The notes below the pieces were generated by a model. The model searched no databases. It was not told the origin of the DNA and saw only the letters and a list, made by a program, of their open reading frames with translations. DNA of 64,000 bases from Mucilaginibacter rubeus (GTDB lineage Bacteria > Bacteroidota > Bacteroidia > Sphingobacteriales > Sphingobacteriaceae): assembly GCF_014643835.1 (NCBI RefSeq), contig NZ_BMKD01000006.1:261883-325882 (forward strand). The letters are read 5' to 3'. Positions 16,975-24,767 of the stretch are shown here, in pieces (position 1 is the stretch's first letter; every line of letters begins with the position of its first letter). The position numbers were made by a program, and so were the translations under genes.

Positions 16975-18362
16975 TGAGTACCGCTACTACCAAAGATCAC
17001 CCGCATTTAGCTGCCGAATTTAACCGCGATGAGCCCCGTGTAAACTGGCATGATGAAACCCTATGGTGGGTACGTGCCAAACGGGATATTGCCGCTCATA
17101 AACTCCCCGAATGGGAATTGCTGCGCGAAACGGCATCCCAAATAAAATTCAACGTACTCTCAAACCTGAGCACCTACCTGGAGCAGTTTGAGGCCAATGC
17201 CACCAAAAATGGGATCATAGTACACTGGGCGGCCGACGCCACAGAACATAACCAAATTGTACACGGCCTGCTTGAACAAAAAGGCATTACCAAAATGGTA
17301 AAAAGCAAATCGATGCTTACCGAGGAATGCCATTTAAATGAATACCTGAAAGAGCAGGGCATTGATGTAATTGACTCCGATCTCGGAGAGCGCATTGTAC
17401 AGTTGGCCAATGAACCGCCAAGCCATATTGTGCTGCCTTGTATCCACAAAAAAAAGGAAGAGATAGGTGATATTTTCCACGAACATTTAGGTTCGGCCAA
17501 AGGCGAATCAGATCCTAAAATATTGACTGAAACTGCCCGTCAACATTTGCGCGAGGTATTTTTAACCCGTCGCGCAGCACTTACCGGTGTTAATTTCGCA
17601 GTGGCCGAAACAGGTGAGTTCGTGATCTGTACCAATGAGGGTAACGCCGATATGGGAGCGCATTTAGCCGAGATCCATATCGCATCAATGGGCATCGAAA
17701 AGCTTATTCCAGAAAGGAAACATCTTGGTGTGTTTCTGCGCCTGCTTACCCGCAGTGCTACCGGACAGCCTATTACCACTTACTCGAGCCATTTCAGCAA
17801 ACCGCAGGAAGGCACCGAAATTCATATTGTTATTGTTGATAACGGGCGCAGCATTCAGCTGGGTCGCGAGGAGTTCCGCAACTCGTTGAAATGTATCCGT
17901 TGCGGGGCTTGTATGAATACCTGCCCGGTTTATCGCAAAAGTGGCGGTCACAGCTATCATACCGCCGTTGCCGGGCCAATAGGATCCATCCTGGCCCCTA
18001 ACCTCGACATGAAAAAATATGCCGACCTGCCATTTGCCTCTACCCTTTGCGGTTCGTGCAGCAACGTGTGCCCGGTTAAGATAGATATTCATGACCAGCT
18101 GTATAAATGGCGGCAGGTGATTGTGAAGGAAGGATATTCGCCCAAAGCCAAAACTATGGCCATGAAGGCCATGGCATTGACGCTGGCATCGCCAACTTTA
18201 TACCGCATGGGAGGCAAAACCGGGCGACTGGTGTTTAAATATGTCCCATTTGCGGTAAACAATAAATTAAACCCATGGTACAATCAACGCGAAATGCCAA
18301 AAGCACCCGATGAATCGTTTGGCGAGTGGTATGCCAAAAGGAAAGGAGCAAAAAACTCATGA
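16974..18362 (+). CDS. lutB: L-lactate utilisation iron-sulfur protein LutB
   Basis: A 462-residue protein with an N-terminal LUD domain and a C-terminal ferredoxin-like domain with two 4Fe-4S motifs: CIRCGACMNTCPVY and CGSCSNVCPVKID. It carries electrons from lactate oxidation, between LutA and LutC. The start overlaps the lutA stop by 1 bp and the end overlaps lutC by 4 bp (ATGA), typical of translational coupling. The length fits the family. Confidence 0.95.
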   Translation: MSTATTKDHPHLAAEFNRDEPRVNWHDETLWWVRAKRDIAAHKLPEWELLRETASQIKFNVLSNLSTYLEQFEANATKNGIIVHWAADATEHNQIVHGLLEQKGITKMVKSKSMLTEECHLNEYLKEQGIDVIDSDLGERIVQLANEPPSHIVLPCIHKKKEEIGDIFHEHLGSAKGESDPKILTETARQHLREVFLTRRAALTGVNFAVAETGEFVICTNEGNADMGAHLAEIHIASMGIEKLIPERKHLGVFLRLLTRSATGQPITTYSSHFSKPQEGTEIHIVIVDNGRSIQLGREEFRNSLKCIRCGACMNTCPVYRKSGGHSYHTAVAGPIGSILAPNLDMKKYADLPFASTLCGSCSNVCPVKIDIHDQLYKWRQVIVKEGYSPKAKTMAMKAMALTLASPTLYRMGGKTGRLVFKYVPFAVNNKLNPWYNQREMPKAPDESFGEWYAKRKGAKNS

Positions 18363-18952
18363 GCCGGGAAAAAATATTAGCTGCTGTAAAATTTAATCAG
18401 CCCGCTGCTATGCCGCTGCCAGATATGGAAGTGCTGAATAAGCTAACCGATGTCAGAACTGATCTGGTATCAAAATACAAAGCCATCGCGACAGCAGGCG
18501 GCAGCTTTGTTTATGAGGTTAGTGGCTTTGACGAGATCAAAACCATCATTAATAATGAATTTAAAGCCGGCGTTAAGATCATATCCGCCCTTAACGAACT
18601 GAGCGATTATATTTACGCCGAAACTGTAAAGCACGAAGACGGTCACACTTTTGCCGATGTAGAGTTGACCGTACTCCGCACCCAACTTGGCGTTGCCGAA
18701 AATGGGGCCCTTTGGCTTACCGAAAAAGATATGGGCAGCCGCGTACTACCTTTTATTGCCCAGCATTTGGCGGTAGTGATTAGCAAAGATGATTTTGTAC
18801 CTACTATGGCGCAGGCTTATCAAACTATTGGCGATGCTGATTACGGCTATGGCTCGTTTATTTCCGGCCCTTCAAAAACTGCAGATATTGAACAGTCGTT
18901 GGTTATAGGGGCTCATGGGCCAAGAAGTTTATCGGTGTTTATACTTTCTTAA
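18359..18952 (+). CDS. lutC: L-lactate utilisation protein LutC (LUD domain)
   Basis: A 197-residue LUD-domain protein. The start is set by the ATGA overlap with the lutB stop at 18359-18362, and an unusually clear GGAGC-type ribosome site (AAAGGAGC) lies about 8 bases upstream. An upstream in-frame ATG at 18326 would be deep within lutB and is rejected. The C-terminal GPSKTADIEQSLVIGAHGPRS motif is diagnostic of LutC/YkgG. It completes the lactate-oxidation operon. Confidence 0.92.
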   Translation: MSREKILAAVKFNQPAAMPLPDMEVLNKLTDVRTDLVSKYKAIATAGGSFVYEVSGFDEIKTIINNEFKAGVKIISALNELSDYIYAETVKHEDGHTFADVELTVLRTQLGVAENGALWLTEKDMGSRVLPFIAQHLAVVISKDDFVPTMAQAYQTIGDADYGYGSFISGPSKTADIEQSLVIGAHGPRSLSVFILS

Positions 18953-19047
18953 AGATCTTTTAAAAGCGACCTAAAAGTAACGTCATTGCGAGTAACCATC
19001 AGGGAAGCCCTGAAAAAAACGTAATGACATGTAAAATATATTTTAGC

Positions 19048-19162
19048 GGTGTTGCGCGTGGGCCGCGTTAGGGATTGCAGTGTAAAGTCCACAGCGCGTA
19101 GAGAAGTTGCGGGCAGGAAAGGCGAGGACTTGCAACGGAAAGCCCGGGCCGCAGGCAACGCC
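19048..19162 (+). repeat. Element with tandem GGAAA motif (possible structured RNA), copy 2
   Basis: It starts near GTTGCGCGTGGGCCGCGTTAG and ends CCCGGGCCGCAGGCAACGCC, the same ends as the inverted copy at 5562-5660. The interior has paired motifs GATTGCAGTGTAAAGTCC and GACTTGCAACGGAAAGCCC, which can form a stem through AGTCC/GGACT. It interrupts a GTCATTGCGAG repeat. Confidence 0.5.
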
Positions 19163-19287
19163 CATGTTATGAAATTTATCAGAAAAATATACTTAATAAC
19201 CTGTACTGTTTGGGATTGCTTCGTACCTCTGCAATGACGCTTTTCATTTGCATCCCCCCCAACTCTCCCCCCTAAAAACCTTATCTC

Positions 19288-19386
19288 GCGCTCGTTTGTA
19301 ACGAGTGTGTAACATGGGTTTGCGTTTGTAACGCAACTGGCAATGCAATCGCCAAACCATTTTAAGCACTCGTTACAAACGAGCGC
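19288..19386. repeat. Triple-hairpin REP-like cluster (GTAACGAG type)
   Basis: A perfect 20-bp inverted repeat: 19288-19307 and 19367-19386. Each arm is itself a hairpin, CTCGT-TTGTA-ACGAG, and between them lies a third hairpin of the same design, TGCGT-TTGTA-ACGCA (about 19321-19335). This resembles REP elements mobilised by RAYT (Y1 REP-associated) transposases. Confidence 0.7.
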
Positions 19387-19457
19387 AAGAACTTAACTTA
19401 CTAAGCCCCATACTTTTACTCTAAAAATCAACAATTTACAACAATGACAAATATATG

Positions 19458-19491
19458 ATACAAAAATATACCGATTGGTATATTTTTGTAT
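19458..19491. promoter_or_regulatory. TetR operator and promoter box of the SDR gene
   Basis: A 34-bp perfect palindrome: ATACAAAAATATACC, spacer GATT, GGTATATTTTTGTAT. Its right arm includes TATTTTTG (19481-19488), which fits the Bacteroidota -7 box TAnnTTTG about 30 bp before the SDR start. A bound regulator would therefore block the promoter. The core TACCGATTGGTA recurs at 20287 and, with one change, at 21886. Confidence 0.85.
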
Positions 19492-19518
19492 TGTCAAAAC
19501 TAAAGGACACACAACAAC

Positions 19519-20256
19519 ATGAAAACTTCACAAAATACAGTATTGATAACCGGCGGCAGTGCCGGCATAGGTTTTGAAATTGCAAAACAACTATCAGCTA
19601 AAAATAACCATGTAATTATCATTGGCCGCAACCAGGAACGTTTGGAGAAAGCAGCCGCTCAATTACAAAATGTAACCGCTATTAAAGCAGATATCTCAAA
19701 TGCAGATGATGTAGAGGCACTAACCGCAAAAGTGAAAAAAGATTTCCCTCAGCTAAATGTGGTGATCAATAACGCCGGTGCAGCTTCAATCAATGACCTG
19801 CTTACCACACCTAATGTTTTTGAAAACGCGCAAACTGAAATGTTTACCAACTATATTTCAGTAATCCGCCTTAACGAAAAATTGCTTCCTGTTTTACAAC
19901 AGCAAAGCGATGCCGCCATTGTTAACGTATCGTCAATAGTTGCTTTTTTGCCTGGTAAACAAACTGCTACCTATTCGGCAACTAAAGCTGCCTTGCACTC
20001 TTATACCATTTCATTGAGGGCAGCTTTGGAAAACACCAATGTTAAAGTATTTGAGTTGATGCCTCCATTGGTTGACACCGAATTTTCGGCAGAGATTGGC
20101 GGTCATAATGGGATCCCGGCTTCGCAAGTTGCCGATGAATTTGTATCCGGTTTTGAAGCCGACAACTACGAGATCCGCGTTGGTGGCACCGAACCATTCT
20201 ACCGCTTGTTCCTGTCAAACCCAGCCGAAGCATTGAAAGCTCTTCACCAGAGATAA
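19519..20256 (+). CDS. SDR oxidoreductase (DltE-like), TetR module
   Basis: A 245-residue short-chain dehydrogenase. NAD(P)-binding glycine motif TGGSAGIG (residues 11-18), NNAGA motif and catalytic Ser-Tyr-Lys (NVSSIVAF, then YSATK). It lacks a signal peptide. It is first in a three-gene unit with an efflux pump and TetR, all with copies of the same operator, so it may act on a toxic compound that the pump also exports. The substrate is unknown. Confidence 0.9.
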   Translation: MKTSQNTVLITGGSAGIGFEIAKQLSAKNNHVIIIGRNQERLEKAAAQLQNVTAIKADISNADDVEALTAKVKKDFPQLNVVINNAGAASINDLLTTPNVFENAQTEMFTNYISVIRLNEKLLPVLQQQSDAAIVNVSSIVAFLPGKQTATYSATKAALHSYTISLRAALENTNVKVFELMPPLVDTEFSAEIGGHNGIPASQVADEFVSGFEADNYEIRVGGTEPFYRLFLSNPAEALKALHQR

Positions 20257-20277
20257 TTCTCTGGCTTAATTTTTTTA
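20247..20277 (+). terminator. Possible terminator after the SDR gene
   Basis: CCAGAG pairs with CTCTGG around ATAATT, followed by CTTAATTTTTTT. The hairpin overlaps the stop codon. Confidence 0.5.
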
Positions 20278-20312
20278 TCCTAAAAAATACCGATTGGTAT
20301 TTTTTAGGATAA
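20275..20312. promoter_or_regulatory. TetR operator upstream of the DHA2 pump
   Basis: Seventeen-base arms (TTATCCTAAAAAATACC and its exact complement) around GATT. The core TACCGATTGGTA is identical to that of the SDR operator while the outer arms differ in sequence, yet each is perfectly symmetrical. It lies 27 bp before the transporter start. Confidence 0.83.
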
Positions 20313-20338
20313 TTATTAGTTCCAAATCTCATACTTCA

Positions 20339-21880
20339 ATGAAAAAAAGCATCCTTATCATTACCGTAATAGCTGCTGCTATCATGGAACTGATAGACAC
20401 CTCCATAGTAAATGTTGCCCTCTCGCACATGAGCGGTAACCTTGGCGCCACACTCGAAGATACTTCCTGGGTTATTACAGCTTATGCCATTGCCAACATC
20501 ATCGTAATACCAATGACCAGTTTTTTAACCACCAAGCTTGGCCGGCGTAATTATTATATCGGGTCTATCATCGCGTTCACTTTCTTTTCGGCCATGTGCG
20601 GACTCGCGTCAAACATATGGACACTGGTTGCTTTTCGCTTTTTGCAGGGCATCGGTGGCGGCGCGCTGTTATCAGTATCTCAGGCTATTGTATTTGAGGT
20701 TTACGGCAAAGAACGTGTGGGCATAGCCAGCGCGCTATTTGGCGTGGGTGTGTTTTTAGGCCCAACTATTGGCCCTACTCTGGGTGGCTTCATTACCGAA
20801 AATTATAGTTGGCCATGGATCTTTTACATCAACATCCCTATCGGTATTGCTGTAACTATATCCAGTTTATTGCTGGTCACTGAACCGGAGATCAAAGCCA
20901 AAGTAAAAAGTGTAGACTGGTGGGGCATCCTCCTGCTCGTCATCGGCATAGGCTCCCTCCAAACCGTATTGGAACGCGGCGAAACGGACGACTGGTTTTC
21001 GGCAGGTTATATCATCGTGCTTACTATAATTGCTGTTATCAGTCTCAGTACTTTCATTTGGTGGGAGCTTACAACGCCTAACCCTGTTATCGATCTTAGG
21101 GTGTTGCGAAGCAAGTCGCTCGCGGTAGCGGCTATATTGACGTTTGTGACCGGTTTTGGCCTGTTTACGTCTGTATTCCTTACGCCTGTTCTTGCTCAAA
21201 GGGTGCTTCTGTTCCCGCCTACCATCACCGGGCTTATTCTGTTACCGGGTGCGGTTCTGGCCATTGTGGGCTTGTTATTTTCGGCCACATTGTTAAAAAA
21301 AGGCGTATCGCCATTAATTATTATCACCGCCGGTTTCATCATCTTTATCACCTTTACCTGGCAAATGTCGCGCATGAACCTGGAGGCAGCACCTGGCGAT
21401 TTGGTTGGTCCGCTTATTTACCGTGCCATGGGTATTGCCTTATTGACCGTTCCGCTTACAGCTTTAGCTGTATCGGGGCTCGAACCTAAAGACATTCCAC
21501 AGGGAACTGCTTTAAATAACATGATGCGGCAGTTAGGAGGTTCGTTTGGTATCGCCGTTATCAACACTTATGTGGCCCAACGTTTCGGATTGCACCGCAA
21601 TGACCTGTTATCTAATATTAATATTTTCAACGATCAAACTACGGCACGGATAGCCAAGCTTAGCAATTATTTCAGCAGCCGGGGTTTTTCATCATTTGAC
21701 GCTCATAAAAAGGCCATTGCGGTTATTGATAATACCATTAACAGGCAATCATTTTTATTAAGTTACCTGGATGCCTACCTATTTTCTGGTTTGATATTTT
21801 TACTGGCTATGCCGCTGTTATTCCTTGTTATCAACCGTAAAAAACAAGCCCGGGCTGTTGTTATCATAAATGACCACTAA
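20339..21880 (+). CDS. DHA2-family drug efflux MFS transporter (EmrB/QacA type)
   Basis: A 513-residue transporter with about 14 membrane helices. It has the DHA2 motif in helix 1 (ELIDTSIVNVAL) and the conserved loop 2-3 motif (TTKLGRRNYY). Start ATG 20339 is chosen because the upstream in-frame ATG at 20294 lies inside the operator. It probably exports hydrophobic toxicants by proton antiport. No EmrA-like membrane fusion protein is beside it, so it may act alone across the inner membrane. Confidence 0.92.
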   Translation: MKKSILIITVIAAAIMELIDTSIVNVALSHMSGNLGATLEDTSWVITAYAIANIIVIPMTSFLTTKLGRRNYYIGSIIAFTFFSAMCGLASNIWTLVAFRFLQGIGGGALLSVSQAIVFEVYGKERVGIASALFGVGVFLGPTIGPTLGGFITENYSWPWIFYINIPIGIAVTISSLLLVTEPEIKAKVKSVDWWGILLLVIGIGSLQTVLERGETDDWFSAGYIIVLTIIAVISLSTFIWWELTTPNPVIDLRVLRSKSLAVAAILTFVTGFGLFTSVFLTPVLAQRVLLFPPTITGLILLPGAVLAIVGLLFSATLLKKGVSPLIIITAGFIIFITFTWQMSRMNLEAAPGDLVGPLIYRAMGIALLTVPLTALAVSGLEPKDIPQGTALNNMMRQLGGSFGIAVINTYVAQRFGLHRNDLLSNINIFNDQTTARIAKLSNYFSSRGFSSFDAHKKAIAVIDNTINRQSFLLSYLDAYLFSGLIFLLAMPLLFLVINRKKQARAVVIINDH

Positions 21881-21884
21881 TTAA

Positions 21885-21904
21885 ATACCAATTGGTATAT
21901 TTGT
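21885..21904 (+). promoter_or_regulatory. TetR operator and TATATTTG promoter box of the tetR gene
   Basis: ATACCAATTGGTAT (21885-21898) is a perfect 14-bp palindrome with the same core as the two other operators except one base. It overlaps TATATTTG (21896-21903), an exact TAnnTTTG box. The tetR ATG at 21908 begins only 4 bases later, implying a leaderless or nearly leaderless, self-repressed transcript. Confidence 0.78.
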
Positions 21905-21907
21905 AAT

Positions 21908-22510
21908 ATGGAAAACGAATTGTCAAAAGCCGAACGTACACGTCAATTCATTATTGAGCGTACCTCACCCGTGTTCAATAAAAAGGGGTATGCCGGTACA
22001 TCTCTTTCCGATCTTACCGAGGCTACCGGGCTCACCAAGGGCAGTATTTACGGTAACTTTAAAAATAAGGAAGAAGTAGCTGCCGAAGTATTTGAATATA
22101 ACTCGGGCAAAGTGCGCAAACAGATCCAGGAGCGGATTCAGCGGGCTACCAGCTACCATGACAAATTATTGGTTTATGCCCAGGTATACCACAGTTTTAC
22201 GCGGGGTGATTTTATTCCCGGCGGCTGCCCTATTCTGAATACTGCTGTTGATGCCGACGACACCAACCCATTGCTGAAAGATAAAGCCGCCAGGGCGGTG
22301 ATCCGTTGGAAAACGGGCATCGAAAACCTCATTAAAGCAGGCATCGATGCAGGCGAGCTTAAGCCGGGCATCAACACTACAGAAACGGCCTTAAGCATGA
22401 TAGCGCTTATTGAGGGCGGTATCATGATCTCGAAAGTGACAGATTCTCCTGCAAATTTGGATATCGTTTTGGCATCTGTTCATAACCTCGTAGATAACCT
22501 GAAGCTGTAA
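21908..22510 (+). CDS. TetR/AcrR-family repressor
   Basis: A 200-residue regulator. The N-terminal HTH is typical (KGYAGTSLSDLTEATGLTKGSIYGNFKNKEEV, residues about 26-58). The C-terminal ligand domain includes GGCPILNTAVDADDTNP. It closes the module after the SDR and DHA2 genes. The three matching palindromes, one before each gene, indicate that it represses all three and itself, relieved by a ligand probably exported by the pump. The ligand is unknown. Confidence 0.93.
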   Translation: MENELSKAERTRQFIIERTSPVFNKKGYAGTSLSDLTEATGLTKGSIYGNFKNKEEVAAEVFEYNSGKVRKQIQERIQRATSYHDKLLVYAQVYHSFTRGDFIPGGCPILNTAVDADDTNPLLKDKAARAVIRWKTGIENLIKAGIDAGELKPGINTTETALSMIALIEGGIMISKVTDSPANLDIVLASVHNLVDNLKL

Positions 22511-22624
22511 ATAATAACAATATCTTAGAGCTACAGGTTGTTACTTGATTGTTACAATAATTGGATATAACTTTGAAAACAAAAGAAACGTCCCCCGCGT
22601 TATCTTCTTTACCAATTATTAATT

Positions 22625-23014
22625 ATGTCAAAAAAGATCTTGATCCTCGATGATAGCGAGGATATTTTGGAAGTGATGAAAGAAGCTCTGGAAATGGAGC
22701 ACTATGAAGTTGAGGTACTGAACTATACTGATGACATATGCAAGGCGGCCCTATCAGCTAACGCCGACCTTGTAGTTTTGGATTACATTTTGTTCGGTAT
22801 AAACGGTGGCGAACTTTGCCACATGCTAAAAACAAACCCGGCCACGGCGCATATCCCGGTGGTGATGGTATCGGCCTACCCGCGTGTGCTGGAATCATTA
22901 GGCAGCTATGGTTCCGATGCTTTTATTGCCAAGCCTTTTAATTTGAGCGATGTTATCGACACAGTTAACCATTGCTTTTTGGCAGCCGGTGATGATGTGG
23001 CACACATCGTTTAA
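22625..23014 (+). CDS. Orphan single-domain response regulator
   Basis: A 129-residue CheY-like receiver with no output domain. The acidic pair Asp9/Asp10, phospho-acceptor Asp53 (LVVLDYIL), Ser83 and Lys103 (IAKPF) are all present, so it should be phosphorylated. No histidine kinase is nearby. Such proteins usually relay phosphate or modulate a partner; the partner cannot be named. It ends 22 bp before a strong hairpin. Confidence 0.92.
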   Translation: MSKKILILDDSEDILEVMKEALEMEHYEVEVLNYTDDICKAALSANADLVVLDYILFGINGGELCHMLKTNPATAHIPVVMVSAYPRVLESLGSYGSDAFIAKPFNLSDVIDTVNHCFLAAGDDVAHIV

Positions 23015-23036
23015 AGATTTTTCTTATTGCACTCTT

Positions 23037-23071
23037 AAACTTACGAAGTTTTAAAAACTTCGTAAGTTTTT
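23037..23071. terminator. ACTTACGAAG hairpin terminator, copy 1
   Basis: AAACTTACGAAGTTTT pairs with AAAACTTCGTAAGTTT, followed by T residues. It lies between convergent genes (response regulator and DUF4268), and on both strands the stem is flanked by A/T runs. The same stem recurs at 27772 and 55629. Confidence 0.75.
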
Positions 23072-23101
23072 CACCATATCCGTTCAGGAAATTTATTCGA
23101 T

Positions 23102-23587
23102 CTACCTGAACAAATCAAAACTATACTGCGCTATGCTCCAAAACTCATCAAGCGCGATAATTCTTGGTTTAAAGAAAGAGATCAGCGCGGGCCAGTCCTG
23201 CTGGTTAAATACACTTACGCCGGGTAGGGTTTTAATAATGCGGCTCACTGTTTTACCATACTCATCGGTAGTATGCAACTCCCAGTCCCATTCTTCCTCA
23301 AGCTGGCTGTTTAGGACATTCTTTAGCTCAACAAACTGATCAAACATCAATTGTTGGATATCAGCATCGGGATGACTCATTTCAATAGCTATAAAGGCAG
23401 ACTTTTTATCAGCTTCCATTTTAAAGTACAGGTGCTTGATACCAGTTTTATAATTAACCCAGTTAGTGCGCAGGCCATCGGCCGAAAGCTGGGGTTTGAG
23501 GTATTGCCCAAACGCTGTCCAGAACGCCTGTTTTAGTTGAGTTGCCTGCTCTTTTGAGTACAATTTACCGGGATTGATGAGGGGCAA
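23102..23587 (-). CDS. DUF4268-family protein
   Basis: A 161-residue protein with YSKEQATQLKQAFWTAFGQYLKP, then RTNWVNYKTGIKHLYFKM and ADKKSAFIAIEMSH, the layout of DUF4268 proteins in Bacteroidota. The domain is sometimes linked to nuclease-like folds in other proteins, but this stand-alone form has no visible catalytic motif. Its upstream region is a palindromic repeat, so the promoter is close to the start. Confidence 0.75.
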   Translation of the reverse strand: MPLINPGKLYSKEQATQLKQAFWTAFGQYLKPQLSADGLRTNWVNYKTGIKHLYFKMEADKKSAFIAIEMSHPDADIQQLMFDQFVELKNVLNSQLEEEWDWELHTTDEYGKTVSRIIKTLPGVSVFNQQDWPALISFFKPRIIALDEFWSIAQYSFDLFR

Positions 23588-23666
23588 AAGTAAGGTTTTT
23601 AAAATAAACCGCCATCCTGAGTTTGAAACAGGGTGAACGTTGAAGGCGATATAACAAAGGAAGAGC

Positions 23667-23739
23667 TGTCAGTCTGAGCCTGTCGAAGACTCGTGCGCAG
23701 AGGCCTTGCCCACCATGCTTCGACAGGCTCAGCATGACA
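23667..23739. repeat. Family-A palindromic repeat, copy 2
   Basis: TGTCAGTCTGAGCCTGTCGAAG pairs with CTTCGACAGGCTCAGCATGACA, with GCGCAGAGGCC in the middle. This is the best-preserved copy. It lies in the 288-bp gap between the divergent DUF4268 and DUF3892 genes. Confidence 0.8.
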
Positions 23740-23875
23740 CCCAATTTTAATCTTTTCGCGTGTGACCTTCGAAAGACGCACGCTGACACCCCAAGCATAA
23801 CGCTTTTAATGACTTTCTTCTAACCTTCTTATTACTTATTAAACCATATCTTTACAATTACCACACTAATATTTT

Positions 23876-24160
23876 ATGGCAAGCTACCAGGTAAACTGTA
23901 TTGATAAACCCAAAGCATCAAGCACACATGAGCAAATAACCCACATCGGTTATTATGAATCGTTAGACAGACCAAGAGTAGTGATCTCCGTTGCCGAAGC
24001 CATAGCCCGTATCGAAGTCAACAGCCAGGCTTTTTATGTAAGCACCGAGCGGGGCAAAACCTATCTTACTATAGTAAAACCCCAAAACGGCAAAAAACAC
24101 CTTAAGTCGTTAGCAGATAAGTCGGGTATCGATAACCTGCTAACGCTCGAAGAAGTTTAG
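23876..24160 (+). CDS. DUF3892-family small protein
   Basis: A 94-residue protein. The motif order ITHIGYYES, ISVAEAIARIEVNSQAFYV, and the terminal LADKSGIDNLLTLEEV matches DUF3892. No catalytic residues are known in this family and the function is unknown. It stands alone between repeats and a convergent SnoaL-like gene. Confidence 0.82.
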   Translation: MASYQVNCIDKPKASSTHEQITHIGYYESLDRPRVVISVAEAIARIEVNSQAFYVSTERGKTYLTIVKPQNGKKHLKSLADKSGIDNLLTLEEV

Positions 24161-24217
24161 ATCGCAGAAGTCAAAACCCTTCGCCTTTAACCTTTTTCCT
24201 TTCACCTCAAAAACAAT

Positions 24218-24574
24218 CTATTCCTTTTTGTCAACTATGTACGAGGTAATTTTTTTTACCTTGTCATTTTCAAGTTCATATATATCCGCATAGTACATAG
24301 CCATGTCTTTGCCATCTTTGTCTTTGCACCGAACAAGGCCATCGACAGCCGCAGTGTTGCTGTCCACAATAATATGCTCCTTGGTTGATGACACCATTTT
24401 CACGTCTTCCATTCCGCCTAAAAATTGCTCCACTTCATTCTTCCCGTTCATAATAGTTACGGATGAGCCTTTCATAGTCCATTTTACGTCGTCGGCAAAA
24501 AAACTTAGGATCTTTTCAACGTCATTATTATCAAAAGCGTCGATAACCTGCTGTACAATTTCTTTAGTTGTCAT
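24218..24574 (-). CDS. SnoaL-like (NTF2 fold) protein
   Basis: A 118-residue protein. It has the characteristic opening of an NTF2-like cone fold: TKEIVQQVIDAFDNNDVEKILSFFADDVKW, followed by beta strands with AAVDGLVRCKD and YYADIYELENDKVKKI. Members are small hydrolases, isomerases or ligand binders. No specific activity can be assigned. Confidence 0.85.
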   Translation of the reverse strand: MTTKEIVQQVIDAFDNNDVEKILSFFADDVKWTMKGSSVTIMNGKNEVEQFLGGMEDVKMVSSTKEHIIVDSNTAAVDGLVRCKDKDGKDMAMYYADIYELENDKVKKITSYIVDKKE

Positions 24575-24767
24575 GATAGTATGTTTTTGTTTAGTATAAA
24601 GTTAAGCCTAATGTGGCCTGGCGAAGAGGGGCAAAAATGCCATTATCGGGGTGCTATATGACTTATATGATTCAAAAAGTACAATTCTTCAATTGATATT
24701 ATTCCATCACAAATAACCTTCAAATCATTTCTATTATTTATATTGCCTCAAGATAACCAACCTTAAC

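Larger units (their letters stand above)
18953..19457. other. Repeat-filled non-coding region between lutC and the TetR module
   Basis: About 500 bp with no gene. In order: a split GTCATTGCGAG repeat (18982-19028 and 19204-19240), an inserted GAGCGGATA-type element (19048-19162), and the GTAACGAG hairpin cluster (19288-19386). Confidence 0.65.

Noticed and set aside
18326-18358. Upstream start for lutC
   Set aside because: It lies within the end of lutB; the ATGA overlap at 18359 with a good ribosome site is a better start.
19288-19386. Could the repeated hairpins be a CRISPR array?
   Set aside because: The units are palindromes in alternating orientation without regular spacers and no cas gene is near.
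20294-20338. Upstream start for the DHA2 transporter
   Set aside because: It falls inside the TetR operator palindrome and adds a polar tail before the first membrane helix.
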